The position numbers were made by a program, and so were the translations under genes. From assembly GCA_963930775.1 (NCBI GenBank), contig OZ005693.1:558001-622000 (forward strand): 64,000 bases of DNA. The letters run 5' to 3'. The notes under the pieces are model-generated. The model saw only the letters and a program-made list of their open reading frames with translations, made no database searches and was not told the DNA's origin. The DNA is from Cliona cf. orientalis. Its lineage: Eukaryota > Porifera > Demospongiae > Clionaida > Clionaidae. Each line of letters starts with the position of its first letter. Position 1 is the first letter of the stretch. Below are positions 10,801 through 22,583 of this stretch, piece after piece.

Positions 10801-13800
10801 AGTGCTTGGACATCGGCGCCTGGGACTTGGCCTCGGCGATAGGTGGGCGTGTCCCGGAAGCGGTGGTGACCTTTGAACCCGGCGAGGAGGCTTTGGGGGC
10901 GTGGCAGGAGGTCAAAGGTGAGGCCATGTCTGTTAATGAGGCACTGTACGGCGGTGCGATCGAGGGGCCTGTACGGCTGGACGGAAGCTGACGATGGTTT
11001 GAAGCGGATGTGGTTGCGATGACGTGTTGTTACTCCGCCCACACAGGAAATGAGGTGAGCACTTGCGTGGGCGGTGTGGCAGAACGGCCTCCAAGTGTTT
11101 GTGTGTGTTTTGGCCTTGAGGAAGCTGTGTGTTTTAATTGGGATTGATTGTGGGCTTCCGGTGGACATCCGGTGGTTAGTAGGCACTTGATTGAGAATGG
11201 TGGTCCTTGGGGAACAGGGTGGGGCTGTTTTGGGCGTGGCCTGGCCCCTCCCTTCCGGCTCGGCTTCCGGTCCATGGAGGATATTAAATGAACACTTCCG
11301 GCTCTAGCAGCCACACCCCTGAGACCTGTGCAATTAAAAGGGCGTGGTTACACAACATGCACCTCACTAATGACTTTGATGTGGTTTAGGTGTCATATCC
11401 CCCACCTCACGCCCACGCAATTTAATGGTACCTTAAGTTTTGGCGATGGCCGCCGTCATTTCAGGCACCGAAGACTAAGGCGTATAGCTAAGTAAGGTAA
11501 GGGCAGCGGCACCGTGGCTCATTTATCTAACTCGGGCAACAAAAATGACTGATAGCAGCAACTCACTTTCTTCTCTGGCGCTCAACGTTCAACCATTGTT
11601 CAACGTTTCAACACTGTATATATGGCGATCATGTGACGAACACGACTGATACGGATTTTGCACGTGACGAACACGACTGATATGGGAAATTATCATACGT
11701 GTTTCCACCCACGCGTTTCCCATATGTTTGTATTACGGGTCAAAGTTCAATATACGATAATATAATATATTTTTGATGTATAGCAGGAACTTCAACTGCA
11801 TCCCTGCAGGAGGACACTGAAGGTGAGCATATTGAAACAGTATACTTACATGCAAGACATTATATCATGAGCCAGACCATAATATTATTATTATTATATG
11901 CATAATTTGCACTGTATACAGAATCGGATGCAGATGTCCTCAGTATTAACAATATAAAAGAAGTCCTTGATGAGATGTGGGACTATCGTGCCAGATGGAA
12001 ATCAATAGGTATCGAATTGCGTGTGAACACTGGTACACTTGATGCAATCGAGAAAGACCACAGAATGGTTAATGACTGCCTTCAAGAAATGATTAAGCAC
12101 TGGCTCAGAAACAGTCCAAGACCAACTAAAGAAATTATCAGAGTAGCTCTTCAATCTAAGCTTGTCTCAAATGCGGAAGGTATTAATATTATGCAAGCCA
12201 GCTTAATTATAATAATAATTATAAATGGTTCTATAATAATATTATTGTTATGAGCTTCTATAATGAGTACACGATGATGCTAAGCTCATGCATTGCATGA
12301 TGAATATAGCTTAGCAGGATGAAATTTATGCCTGTTTAATACCCTGTATGCTCTTATAACTGTAGCTGATGATGGAAAGTCTGGAGTCACAGAATCAGAT
12401 GACAAGTTAGAAGAGTTTACTGCATACTTGAAATCACTCTACAAAGCCAAGACTCAAGCTAGCTTCAGTGGCGATGACCACTGGCCTCCTCCGGTAACTG
12501 ATAAAGTATTTAGTTTGGCAATGATCATGCCGGAACAAGTGCAGCGAAGAAATATTGATGATCATTTCATACGTGAGACTATTACAGGCAAGATAGATGA
12601 TATTTTACGAAGAAAGGTTCCCATCACACTTGAACAAATCTTTGAAAAAACTAAACAAAAGAAAATATTGATTGAAGGAGCCCCAGGATGCGGGAAAAGT
12701 ACCCTCTCTCTGCACATTTGCCATGAGTGGGTAGCTGATCGATTATTGAAAGAGTACAGTCAAGTCATACTGGTGAAATTGCGTGAAGAAGTAGTTCAAA
12801 ATGCCAAGAGCATAGCTGATTTGTTACCAAAACGAGACGGAACAATGGGACAGAATGCAGAGAAGGAGATAACTGCTCGTGATGGAGAAGGTGTTCTCTT
12901 CATTTTTGATGGCTGGGATGAGCTACCAGAGAAAGTACCAGGCCATTCCATCATCAGAGACATACTAGACTGTAAACAGCTACACAAAAGCTCTGTGATC
13001 ATCACATCTCGCCCCATCTCGTCAATGAATCTTCATAAGCTTGTTAACATTCGAATTGAAATCTTGGGATTCACAAAAGCTGAACTGCAGAGATACTTTA
13101 CTGGATGCCTGGGAGATGATCATGGCAAGGTCAAGCAACTGCAACAAAGAATCAAAGAAAACCCAGTTGTAGAAGGCAGCTGCTACTTACCTTTGAATGC
13201 CAGCATCCTGGTCCACCTTTTCAAGTGTGATGGTGTACTTCCACATACTCAATTTGGCATTTTCTCTGCACTTATCCGTAACTGCATATTTCGGCATCTG
13301 AAAAAGAATGAGCAACATGATATACCTGGAATAAAGTCACTGAGTAAGCTTCCAACTGCTATTCAAAGTCAGTTCGAACGTATTTGTGAGATGGCATACA
13401 AGGGAGTGATAGAAGACCACATAACCTTTGACCTTGAATGCAGTTTCAACACTCTTGGTTTACTTCAAGGAGTAGAAAGCTTTGCTAGTGGAATGCCAAC
13501 ACACTCCTACAACTTCCTCCATCTCTCCATACAAGAACTGTTGGCGGCCATTCACATGGCTACCAAGATGGATCCGAGTGAGCAGGTGGCACAATTCAAG
13601 GAACTCTTTGGTCGGGCTCGCTTTAGCGCTGTGTTCCAGTTTTATGCTGCCAAAACTAAACTCAAAACACAAGGAATGGATGAAATTGTTACCTTAGCTG
13701 TACAGAAGTGTATGCGAGACAAGTACGGTAAAGTAACAGTATTAACACCTCGTTCTGGTACCAACTCTGGTCTGGATTCAGGAGGCTCCAGCTTGGGCCA

Positions 13801-16642
13801 CAAATCCCAACCGCTTCTTCTCTCATTGCTACACTGTCTCTTTGAAGCTCAAGATGAGACTCTGTGTCAGCTGGTAGCCAAGGAACTCAAAGGGGAGCTG
13901 CAAGGTCTACAGAGTATCAGCCTCAGTCCAGCAGATTGTCTGTCCATAGGCTACTTTCTCACCCATTGTAGACAATTCAAAGTGTACCTAGTAGGCTGCT
14001 CCGTGGGTGCTGATGAATGCAAGGCTTTATTCAGGAAGGATAAAAAATATGACCTTGAATATCTTAGGTACGTGAATTTGGCGCTAGTCTGGCCATAGGT
14101 TACTTGGTCTAAGGTCTGGTGTACTAGACTCACGCGCAAAATTGCGGAGGGTGTAGCTCGCCAGATATTGCTTGTGCATGTGTATAGATATAGTTTCTAG
14201 TTGGGTGGGGCTAGGTGGTCTTGGCCAATCAAATTTGATGTTACGTATGCGGTGGGAAGCTTAATTTCTGGCAGCTGCACGTTTACTGGCACTGTTTTAC
14301 TTGAAGTGAAAGTAGTTGGTGCAGCTGAAGTTCTGTGTCGTGATAGACGTGACACTGTACTGAACTGAGAGGCTCAATGATATAATATAAAGGAAAATGG
14401 TACGTGTATTAATTGTTTTGCCAGGTTGTATTAAAAATTTTTGAGCACGAATCTATTTATATTGTTCGACAAACTACCGTTCTTTTAGCTGTTTATTCAT
14501 CTATGAATAGCCACAAATGTCCCACTTGGGCACCTTTAGTTCACAGGCTGGTGCAATTCACCACTCGCAGTTTTACTGAAACAGCCTTAGGCTTAATTGT
14601 CACCTTCAGAGCCTACTATAAAAACTGTCTATTGACACCATACATACGTAACCTTCGTGGGAAGGCGTTAGTTGGGCGGAGCCCAACCTTCGCGGGGAGA
14701 GGGGGAAGGTTGGGAATCACGCGTATACCCGGATTTGTTCCACTGCCACTTATGTAACTTGTAATCTCAAGTATCGTCCTACTGGCAGCAACAGCCGCTT
14801 CCCGAACTGCGTTCGCCGTGAACATCACCAACCAGCCGATTCACGCTTCTCGCTAAGCTCGCGGTTAACAGCCACTTGAGCCACTTGAATCCTGCAATCT
14901 GATTGGACTGCAATTTTTCTGCAGTTGGAACAAATCCGGGTATACGCGTGATTCCCAACCTTCCCCCTCTCCCCGCGAAGGTTGGGCTCCGCCCAACTAG
15001 GAAGGCGTATGGCTAGCCAAGTGTAAAACGTACATAATTTGTCAGTCAGTAGCCTGCCATCCAAAGCAAGCTAGTCTGCTCCCACGTTACGCAGCGTTTA
15101 GTTCTTTCCACGCATTCATCCTGAAAGAACTGAACGCTGCGTTGGGAGCGGTCTGGTATGGAGCCTAAAAGCAAGCAGATGAACAAGTGTTTTTAAATTT
15201 AAAGTAGCCTCTACAAACCAGCCCTGCCTTTTAAACCAATAGCTTCGGGCTTCTTTTTGAAACCGCCATAGCCAAAGGCAACAGCTAGCCTTTGGCTAAA
15301 TGCAGCTGCTGCCTAGCGGCGTTAATTAACTTTAATAACATCCGGTAATTAATGTGGTTGCCATGATAACATCGAACTTTACCACAACTTGTACCTTGTA
15401 CAGTCCAGTCCTTCTTGCTATTACTTACTATTGTTGCCATGGTGATAAGATTAAAATTCCTGTCATTAACAATAACAACATTAATAAACACCTAGACTTA
15501 ATGCTAGTTACCTACTTATTATAATTAAACAGCTAGAGAGTAGCTACAATAATGTTGTCTACTTTAATACTAGACTAGCTAGGTGAGTTAGTGTGTCATG
15601 GTGATCGGTGTCTTCCTCTCTCCTTCCACTCACAGCTTCTGGGACAACTTCATGGGCACTGAAGGAGCCAAGGCCCTGTCCGACACCTTCAAGACAATGG
15701 CTAATCTTAAGACGTTGAAGTAAGTTGACCTAGCTACAATAATGTTGTCTACTTACTAGACTAGCTAGGTGAGTTAGTGTGTCATGGCAGTCGGTGTCTT
15801 CCTCTCTCCTTCCACTCACAGCCTCGGCCACAACTACATCGGCGATGAAGGAGCCAAGGCCCTGTCCGACGCCATCAAGACAATGGCTAATCTTGAGGAG
15901 TTGAAGTAAGTTGACCTAGCTACAATAATGTTGTCTACTTACTAGACTAGCTAGGTGAGTTAGTGTGTCATGGCGGTCGGTGTCTTCCTCTCTCCTTCCA
16001 CCCACAGCCTCCACAAGAACCGCATTGGCGATGAAGGAGCCAAGGCCCTGTCCGACGCCATCAAGACAATGGCTAATCTTCAGAGGTTGGGGTAAGTTGA
16101 CCTAGCTACAATAATGTTGTCTACTTACTAGACTAGCTAGGTGAGTTAGTGTGTCATGGCGGTTGGTATCTTCCTCTCTCCTTCCACTCACAGCCTCAGG
16201 GGCAACTCCATCGGCGATGAAGGAGCCAAGGCCCTGTCCGACGCCATCAAGACAATGGCTAATCTTGAGTACTTGAAGTAAGTTGACCTAGCTACAATAA
16301 TGTTGTCTACTTACTAGACTAGCTAGGTGAGTTAGTGTGTCATGGCGGTTGGTATCTTCCTCTCTCCTTCCACTCACAGCCTCAGGAGCAACTCCATCGG
16401 CGATGAAGGAGCCAAGGCCCTGTCCGACGCCATCAAGACAATGGCTAATCTTAAAGATTTGCGGTAAGTTGACCTAGCTACAATAATGTTGTCTACTTAC
16501 TAGACTAGCTAGGTGAGTTAGTGTGTCATGGCGGTCGGCCTCTCCTTCCACCCACAGCCTCTGGGGCAACCGCGCCATTACCGACGAAGGAAGAAGAGTT
16601 CTTAGAGAAGCTGCCAAAGAGAAAGGCATAACGTTTAAATAG
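7817..16642 (+). CDS. NLR-A: multi-pass membrane leader - 2A - Death - Death - NACHT - LRR
   Basis: Innate-immune type NACHT-LRR protein, 1181 aa from 14 exons: 7817-8036, 8130-8372, 8526-8780, 8885-8920, 8988-9278, 11787-11822, 11922-12179, 12366-14067, then LRR exons 15636-15719, 15822-15905, 16008-16091, 16194-16277, 16380-16463 and 16558-16642 (TAG). All junctions are GT-AG and the sum is divisible by three. The ATG at 7817 was chosen because TGA lies two codons upstream in both copies. Residues 1-236 have four or five hydrophobic segments (about 43-60, 82-104, 127-141, 149-172, 205-226) and end in GDVEENPG/P. Two Death-like domains follow (exons 5 and 7). The NACHT exon has Walker A GAPGCGKST, Walker B LFIFDGWDELP and sensor VIITSRP. 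The LRRs are 28-residue repeats. Death domains suggest adaptor recruitment; ligand unknown. Confidence 0.9.
8747..8773 (+). other. 2A ribosome-skipping motif in NLR-A
   Basis: Encodes GDVEENPGP, an exact match to the 2A consensus D(V/I)ExNPGP, preceded by a hydrophobic helix (LSVAASVILSLLLIS). In 2A peptides the bond between the last G and P is not formed, so translation would release a 236-aa membrane peptide and restart at Pro237 with the Death-NACHT-LRR part. Activity is inferred from the motif; the same nine residues are kept in NLR-B. Confidence 0.88.
9773..9918. mobile_element. 146-bp foldback MITE in NLR-A intron 5
   Basis: Arms start CTTATTGCCATAGTAGAACG; the 27-bp outer part is perfectly inverted and the similarity continues inward (TATTTCC, CGAGTTCATTGCC). 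No clear target duplication. Absent from the matching intron of NLR-B. Confidence 0.8.
10002..11432. mobile_element. 1.43-kb TTAA-flanked element in NLR-A intron 5
   Basis: Terminal inverted repeats of about 27 bp starting GGTACCATTTAATTGCGTGG, flanked by TTAA at 9998-10001 and 11433-11436. A TTAA target is typical of piggyBac and Kolobok elements. It is GC-richer than the surroundings and contains a poly-A run at about 10664-10689. No transposase is recognisable, so it is probably non-autonomous. It is missing from NLR-B. Confidence 0.8.
14669..14999. mobile_element. 331-bp MITE with TAG termini and 9-bp TSD in NLR-A
   Basis: Inverted repeats of about 72 bp starting TAGTTGGGCGGAGCCCAACC. 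It is flanked by the perfect 9-bp repeat GGAAGGCGT (14660-14668, 15000-15008). The NLR-B intron has one uninterrupted near-copy of this target at about 42200, an empty site. TSD length and the TAG terminus match the 5.6-kb transposon. Confidence 0.92.
15636..16642 (+). repeat. LRR exon array of NLR-A: six exons, 186-bp period
   Basis: Exon starts are 15636, 15822, 16008, 16194, 16380 and 16558. The first five steps are exactly 186 bp each apart from the last of 178, made of an 84-nt exon (28 codons) and a 102-nt intron (94 nt in the last). Introns are almost identical to each other. The exon core GDEGAKALSDAIKTMANL is nearly invariant, while residues around the beta strand (x-x-N and L-x-x-L) differ between repeats. 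The last exon ends the protein and is diverged. Confidence 0.95.
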
Positions 16643-17574
16643 TAAGTCCACAACTATTGTTTTCATGTACAGTAGAACATTTCCTGACCTAGCCACGCAC
16701 AAGTACACTACGCTGTCTCTCTCAGCTACTCACTGACATCAGTCGGTGACGCGCTACAAGCGTAGAGCTCGGGGAGTGGCCTGCATCTTCCTGAGAGCCG
16801 CCATAGCTTCTTTTATCCTCCCGCTCTCACCGCCGCCATTTTGTCGCGGCTATGTCGAATTTTGAACATCGACCTAGCCGCGCACAAGTAGTGTACACTG
16901 TCTCATTTAGTTTCTCACTAGTCTCTGGTGTAGTAGCACATTCCAAATAGCCGACTGTGAGGGAGAGAGCGCTCCTTTTCGAGCGCTGGGAGCCATCTTT
17001 GTCCGCGGCACCTGCTTCTTTGCCTCTGGCAGTTTACGGCTAGTTCATTGTCAAGTACCTTGTAAACTTTTTCTGTGTTTCCTAGTTTCTTCTTAACGAT
17101 GTCAACGACGTAGAACCTTCACCGCTGGCTCTCCTCACTTCAGTAGCTACTACCTCACTGACCGTAGCTATAGCTAGCTAGCTGTACTGTCTACAGCTGC
17201 ACGCTCAGCTTGTTGTCAATTATCGTTAATTAGGATAACTTCCGCATTTTTGTGGCTAGTTGTAGACTGGCATAGTGTGTATGTGTATGTGTATGTGTAC
17301 TTTTCTGGTGCATGGCATGGTGTGCATGGTGTGTGTACATGCTGTATCTATGGTACCTGGGACTGCTAATCCCTTTTACCCCAGACTATTGTTCATGTGT
17401 GGTAACAATTCCAAGTGTTAGTATTCTTACAGTGGTTGCGTTTAGGTGTTTCGGGGGGGGGGGGGTATTGTTCCTTGTACACGATGTGGTCTACCATTGC
17501 TAGCCAGCCACCCTCCAACCACCAGCATAGTTAAGTACATAAATAGGAAAGGTCTGGTCATATATCTATACATG
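16643..17574. other. 3' flank of NLR-A, no gene seen
   Basis: Contains the presumed 3' UTR and a stretch shared with 43318-43980 in unit 2. Two related blocks around 16682-16720 and 16868-16910 (GACCTAGCC-CGCACAAGTA) repeat inside it. A short poly-G run is at 17455-17464. Confidence 0.6.
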
Positions 17575-18255
17575 TAGCCTCAAACCCATGCAGGCTCACT
17601 TTCAGGAGGAGGGGAAAGAGAGCCTGGTACACACTATCTGCACATGTGCCAAAATTCCCAGAAATCCTGGAATTTGTACTTTTGTCCGTTTATCTGTCCG
17701 TAAACATGAACCTTGACCCCAAAAAATCATCTATGTTGGCCACAGTTCGGGCTAAATTTAGACACTTGTTGCGACAAGTCTAGTTGTCACAAGCGAGCAA
17801 CATTGATAGAGGAAGAATAAAGAAGCTACGAGAAGGAGTTCTCTACTCACTTTTAGTGAAAGTTTTTTGGTGAATAACCGCAAGGTCTGGGACTGTCGAT
17901 ACAGGTGGTTGTCCAATGGCAACAATTTAAGGGACTTTGTCAGGTCTTTGAAGCTCGTGAAAGTTTGCTTAAAGTGAGATGAGAGTGAATGAAGTCTTCC
18001 ATACAACAGCTGTCTTTAGAAATATTGAGTCTTTAAGCTTCACCGACTTCGGCTGCTTAGTGTACCTTGTCTGTACCCCAGCCTTCTCCCCCCCCCCCCC
18101 CCCCCCCCTGGACACGACATTGTCCGACTGCGTGGTACCGATTAGTATCTGGCGAATTATACTAGAAATTGGTCCATAAACTTTGCACATGCACAGACAG
18201 TGTGTACCAGGCTCTCTTTCCCCTCCCCCCGAAAGTGAGCCTGGGTTCAAGGCTA
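17575..18255. mobile_element. 681-bp non-autonomous relative of the 5.6-kb transposon
   Basis: Terminal inverted repeats of about 75 bp: left arm TAGCCTCAAACCCATGCAGG and, further in, GGAAAGAGAGCCTGGTAC; the right arm is its complement. The subterminal GAGAGCCTGGTAC block is identical in the 5.6-kb element. The target duplication is diverged. Unit 2 (about 45128) has no insert. A poly-C run lies at about 18088-18110. Confidence 0.8.
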
Positions 18256-19834
18256 ATCTGTGTACAAAAACTTTTAATTTGTTTTAGCAAATAATTATGG
18301 CAACATTAATGGGTATGTGATGTGTGCATTTCATTAATTTTGCAGTGTTTAAAGTCTGAAATATCAGTAATCTGAAAGTAGAAAAGGACAGTACTGTTAC
18401 AGTAGAGACTAATAGAGATGATAAAAATTAATGTTGTCTTGTTTGTATTGATCATGATTGATTTGTTGACCTATTTCTTGTGTTATTTTATCAAAGCATT
18501 GACAGTACATTTCCTGTTTTGTTGTTGTGTGAATATTATTATGCATTTGCAATAAATTGTCATTAACATTTTTTTTCCTTCAACTGTGCAAGTCACAGCA
18601 TGCATGCTTCCTGCAGATAGCGTGGGTTCAAAGCATGATGGATGATCGAGTGGTGAAGTGGGCCAGTGTCATGATCACCTAGGATACAGGATGTGAATTC
18701 AGCATAGAGATACCAACTACACAATAACATTATTATGGTAGTGGTCGTCACAGTCAAAAGTATAATTATGCTTACTATGGATAATGACATTATTTTAACT
18801 TTTGTCTGTGACGATCACTACCATAATTATTTATTATGACATATTGTAATTCCTCCTTTGCCACAATGATAAAGGAGGCATCAAAATAAAATCCAGACCA
18901 TTGAGTAGTTGAGGAGATATGCGTAATTATGGCTGTTTTTTGAACATTATAAATTACTTTTCTGCCACACATGATATGTGTTGTTTCAATCAGCATTCAG
19001 CACAGATAGAATAGAATAGTCAACTCAACTTACAAATGTAGATATAATAAAACTTATATAGAAAACCTAACAGAGTTCCAGAACATTCTAGAATGACTTG
19101 ACACATGATCTCACATAAATTGTTCACAGACACACTTGAACTCACAGACAGCATCACCATAATACCCTAATCAACAGCACAAATCAGACAGAAGGTTCTA
19201 GAATACTATTACTTAATTACTACCTAACAACAATAGCTAACTCTACTAATTTATAGTAATACAATTAACAGTACAAGAGTCACTGTTTCCAACAATAATA
19301 TTATGTGTATCATAGAGTCGGTAGACTCTATAAGTAGGGATGGCACAGATACTCCATATATATAATACATTACAAACATCCAAATATCTCAAAACAGGTA
19401 ACTTTATGAGATTTCTAAGTGTCAAAATCAGAATCTACAGCAAATTATCTATCTAACGAGACCAAGATCATTCATTAATTCAATTGTATATGCCAGAACC
19501 AGATGTTCAAAAAAATGGCCATTTCTCATTCTTTCTTTCTTCTTTCTTTCTTTCTTTCTTTCTGTTTTCCTGGGCTATCTCAAGACTACCATGACCGCTC
19601 ACCTTAGTTCGAGTATAAATCCACTCCATTTTGGAGCGCGCACGTCTGTAGCACGCTCGTTTTGTGTTATCGGGACAGCGATTTAATTGTGGGTGTGTAC
19701 AGGGCATTTTGCGAGTGGGTGTGTCTGATTAGCCATTTTGTCATTTAATGCGCATGCTCATAAGGTGTTGCCATGGTGAAGTCATGTGACCGATGTCAGT
19801 GGCGCGCATGCGTCGGCGCATCCACGATTGAGAA
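18256..19834. other. Intergenic, partly shared with unit 2
   Basis: 18256-18970 matches 45130-45680. From about 18975 to 20700 the sequence has no counterpart in unit 2. It holds a (TTTC)n tract at 19531-19564 and the text AAGTAGGGATGG at 19333, whose complement occurs at 20308. No coding region could be supported. Confidence 0.5.
18733..18826. mobile_element. 94-bp foldback MITE (TTATGGTAGTGGTCGTCACA)
   Basis: Arms TTATGGTAGTGGTCGTCACA are inverted with few mismatches. The same element sits at 45494-45583 in unit 2, so it predates the duplication. Confidence 0.8.
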
Positions 19835-20065
19835 ATGGAAGGTTTTCGTCGCTACTTGGTTCTAAACTACCTTCTAATCTTTCAAGTTTGCCAATCTAGC
19901 CAGCTTCAGGATCGAGCCTTTCGAGGGGCGTGGCTTCAATCGCAGGTCACTGGTTACCTGAGTTGTCTCGAGAATCACACTGATGCGTGTTCAATAGTGT
20001 GTAATGCAAAAGAAGACGTCCTAGCTAGCTATCAGAAGACTGCTAGGATTAGCAGGGATTACGTA
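19835..20065 (+). other. Possible first exon of an unknown secreted protein
   Basis: An ATG opens a frame beginning MEGFRRYLVLNYLLIFQVCQ, which resembles a signal peptide, followed by a segment with four cysteines. The frame continues into a foldback element, so an exon end near 20050 is probable. No downstream exon was found, and unit 2 has no counterpart. It may be a gene fragment brought in with the inserted block. Family not recognised. Confidence 0.3.
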
Positions 20066-20272
20066 TCACATCCACTATACATCCCTACGCTTACTTTTTG
20101 AGTAGCCGTGCATATACACGTATTATATATGGGACACATGCATGCAGGAATGGAAAATCAATACATGGATCAATATCAAAATATAGCGACACTTTACATA
20201 CTGAATCAGGAGTGTATCATGATGTTAGAAAAGCAAGCGTAGGGATGTATAGTGGATGTGATACGTAATCCC
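20055..20272. mobile_element. Foldback MITE (GGGATTACGTATCACATCCA)
   Basis: The 38-nt arm at 20055-20092 is repeated in inverted orientation at 20235-20272. A related single arm is at 21298-21346. It interrupts the tail of the reading frame that starts at 19835. Confidence 0.75.
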
Positions 20273-21036
20273 TACAAACCTTGTTTGTGTATTTTTTGGC
20301 ACTGCCATCCCTACTTCATCCTTCAATTTTATTCAGGCCATACCAATTTGATGTTTTGTTTCTCGGACAAACAGGAGCTGGAAACAGACCAGGGTGGTCG
20401 GCATGAAAATAAAAAAAAACTAATTAACAGGAGGTGTGGCCTAGTAAATCACCAGTCCACAGATAGCCAGCTATCATTTTAGTAGTGAATATTTACATTC
20501 TCGAGCAGTTTTGATGATCGTTTAGCTTATAGCACTATCAGTAGTAGACCAAGAGTGCTCTTTTTGAAAAGTACTCCTGGCCTGTCACTATCATAATGTG
20601 AGGAATATTAATTAAAAAATTTTTATTTTTTTTTCAAATCAGCCAAAAACAGACCCGCCGAATCCGAGAAACAAAAAATTAACTTGGTATGGCCTCAATT
20701 GTTTTTATACTTGTACCAATAGGGCCAGGGGCGGTTACAATTTGCTATGACAAAAGGGACAGACATAAATATATAGGAAGAGGATCTGGTGATGTGTGGC
20801 GTGGCTGGAGTATTGATGCAGCTGTGCTGTGGTCCACTGATGTGGGCGGGGCTGGTGGATGCTTTAAGCATAATAGAGAGGACATTTATGTGGTCCCCAT
20901 TGCTGTAGGCACACAAACTGCACTGATAGGAAGGGTGACCCGGCCGGTGATAGAGTGCATGTCCCTTGTTCTCACTCATTCAAAACTTGACTTGGCTTGG
21001 CTGACTGTGTTGCACGTTGCCATGGTGATAGTGAGT

Positions 21037-21172
21037 ATAGATTAGATGACCAGTGGCTTTGTGGCAAGTGCATGTCAACAAAACAACTTGTAGCCTTGCA
21101 TGAACAGCCACTGGCCGGGCTCATTCCCATTCCACCTAAATACAAAGCACTGCTGCTAAATCATCAGGCAAG
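21037..21172 (+). other. Exon-like fragment with a CGKC motif
   Basis: Between an AG (TATAG) and a GT (GGCAAGGTAGC) lies an open stretch reading LDDQWLCGKCMSTKQLVALH and continuing to LLLNHQ. The matching stretch in unit 2 (51630-51750) carries indels and stops, so it is decayed there. It could be one exon of a zinc-binding protein, but no neighbour exon supports it. Confidence 0.3.
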
Positions 21173-21593
21173 GTAGCTATGCATGATAAAGTGTTATGTG
21201 TGGGGCACATGCATGCAGGAATGGAAAATCAATACCGTAATACGGTATACCCATGGATTAATGTCAGAAGTGTATGATATTAATTATCGAGAAAAGCAAG
21301 CGTAGGGATGTATAGTGGATATAATATATACGTTATCCCTACAAATCTTGTTTTGGTACTGCCATCCCTACTTCATCCTCCCATAATTATATTATATCTA
21401 CTGATTATTAAAACTTTATCTCTGCACTTTCCAACAATCATTTTTTTGCACTTTAATTGGGCAATCAATTATGAAAATTAAAATGCAATGTTAGTGGAGA
21501 AGGAAGTTGGAGGGAATAAACATAAAAGATACAGAAATGATAACGACAGTAATAGAACTAATTAATTAATAATATTATTATTAAATCTTGAGA

Positions 21594-22546
21594 TCAAGTG
21601 GGATTGGTTGATAATAGTTGCTGTACATGTAGCATCAAGAGAATGGGAGGGAGAGAGCAATAGAATGAACCTTATGGTTGTCATGGTAATAATATTATTA
21701 CATCACTCACCAGTCTATCTGCTGTGTAGCTGTTCGAGTTACTTGTCACCTGCTGTACTGTAGTGGTACCAGTGGGAGGGGCACTAGCCCCACCCACTCC
21801 CGACTGCTGCAGCTGTGCTTGTGGTTGTTGAATTTGCCCCATGACTCCTCCCCCTGCTGCTCCCGTCAGACCTGACTGTCCTGTTGCTATGGCACCTGTA
21901 CTAGCAGCGGCAGTGCTGCCATTTCCAGATATTTTGTCTGCTTTGGTGAACTAAAAATGGATTAAAACAGTCGTTAATTTAGCTCACTAATTATATAACT
22001 AGGAATTCACTTCTCTGTATTTCTGTAGGTAGAGTTTTAAAGGTTCTATGTAGTTGTCGAATCCTAATGTTGCCATGGCAACAAGTATGTCGTCTCCTGT
22101 GATGGTCTTTCGCTTCTCAGCGATGCACTTATCGCTAGCTCTAGTGAACAAAGGGTTAAACATAATTAAGGAAAAAATCATTAGCATCATATCCAGGTCC
22201 ATGTCAGCATGGAGATTTGGGAATGGGAATGGGCCTGAGCATGACTCAGCAAAGTTTAATACATAATGGTGGTTTGTGTAGGTAGGATACTCGCTAGTGA
22301 TGAAGCTGATGAACTCGGACACACACTCCTGCATGCACTCCTTGGCATCCTTCGACACCTGAGTCATGGTTATGCAGGTCATGAAAATGGATAAATGTGA
22401 TGGTATTATGCAGAACCACTGTGATACAGAGACAGACCTTGCCGTTCTGTGGTATCGCATTTCTCATGATTCTTGCCACATTGTGAATGGGGAGGAACCG
22501 ATCCTGACAGCACATAAGAGAGAAGGAGAGAGAGATAGAGGAGAAA

Positions 22547-22583
<37 letters not shown>

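Noticed and set aside
10575-10991. 138-codon plus-strand frame and overlapping minus-strand frames in the TTAA element
   Set aside because: No recognisable domain, a poly-K run from a poly-A tract, and several overlapping open frames that follow from the high GC content.
15636-16642. Regularly spaced repeats that could suggest a CRISPR-like or satellite array
   Set aside because: The 84-nt units are LRR-coding exons with intact splice sites and phase, in an animal gene.
20689-21045. 118-codon frame MASIVFILVPIG...
   Set aside because: The counterpart in unit 2 is full of indels and split by the transposon, composition is not protein-like, and there is no domain; only the small exon-like piece at 21037-21172 was kept, with low confidence.
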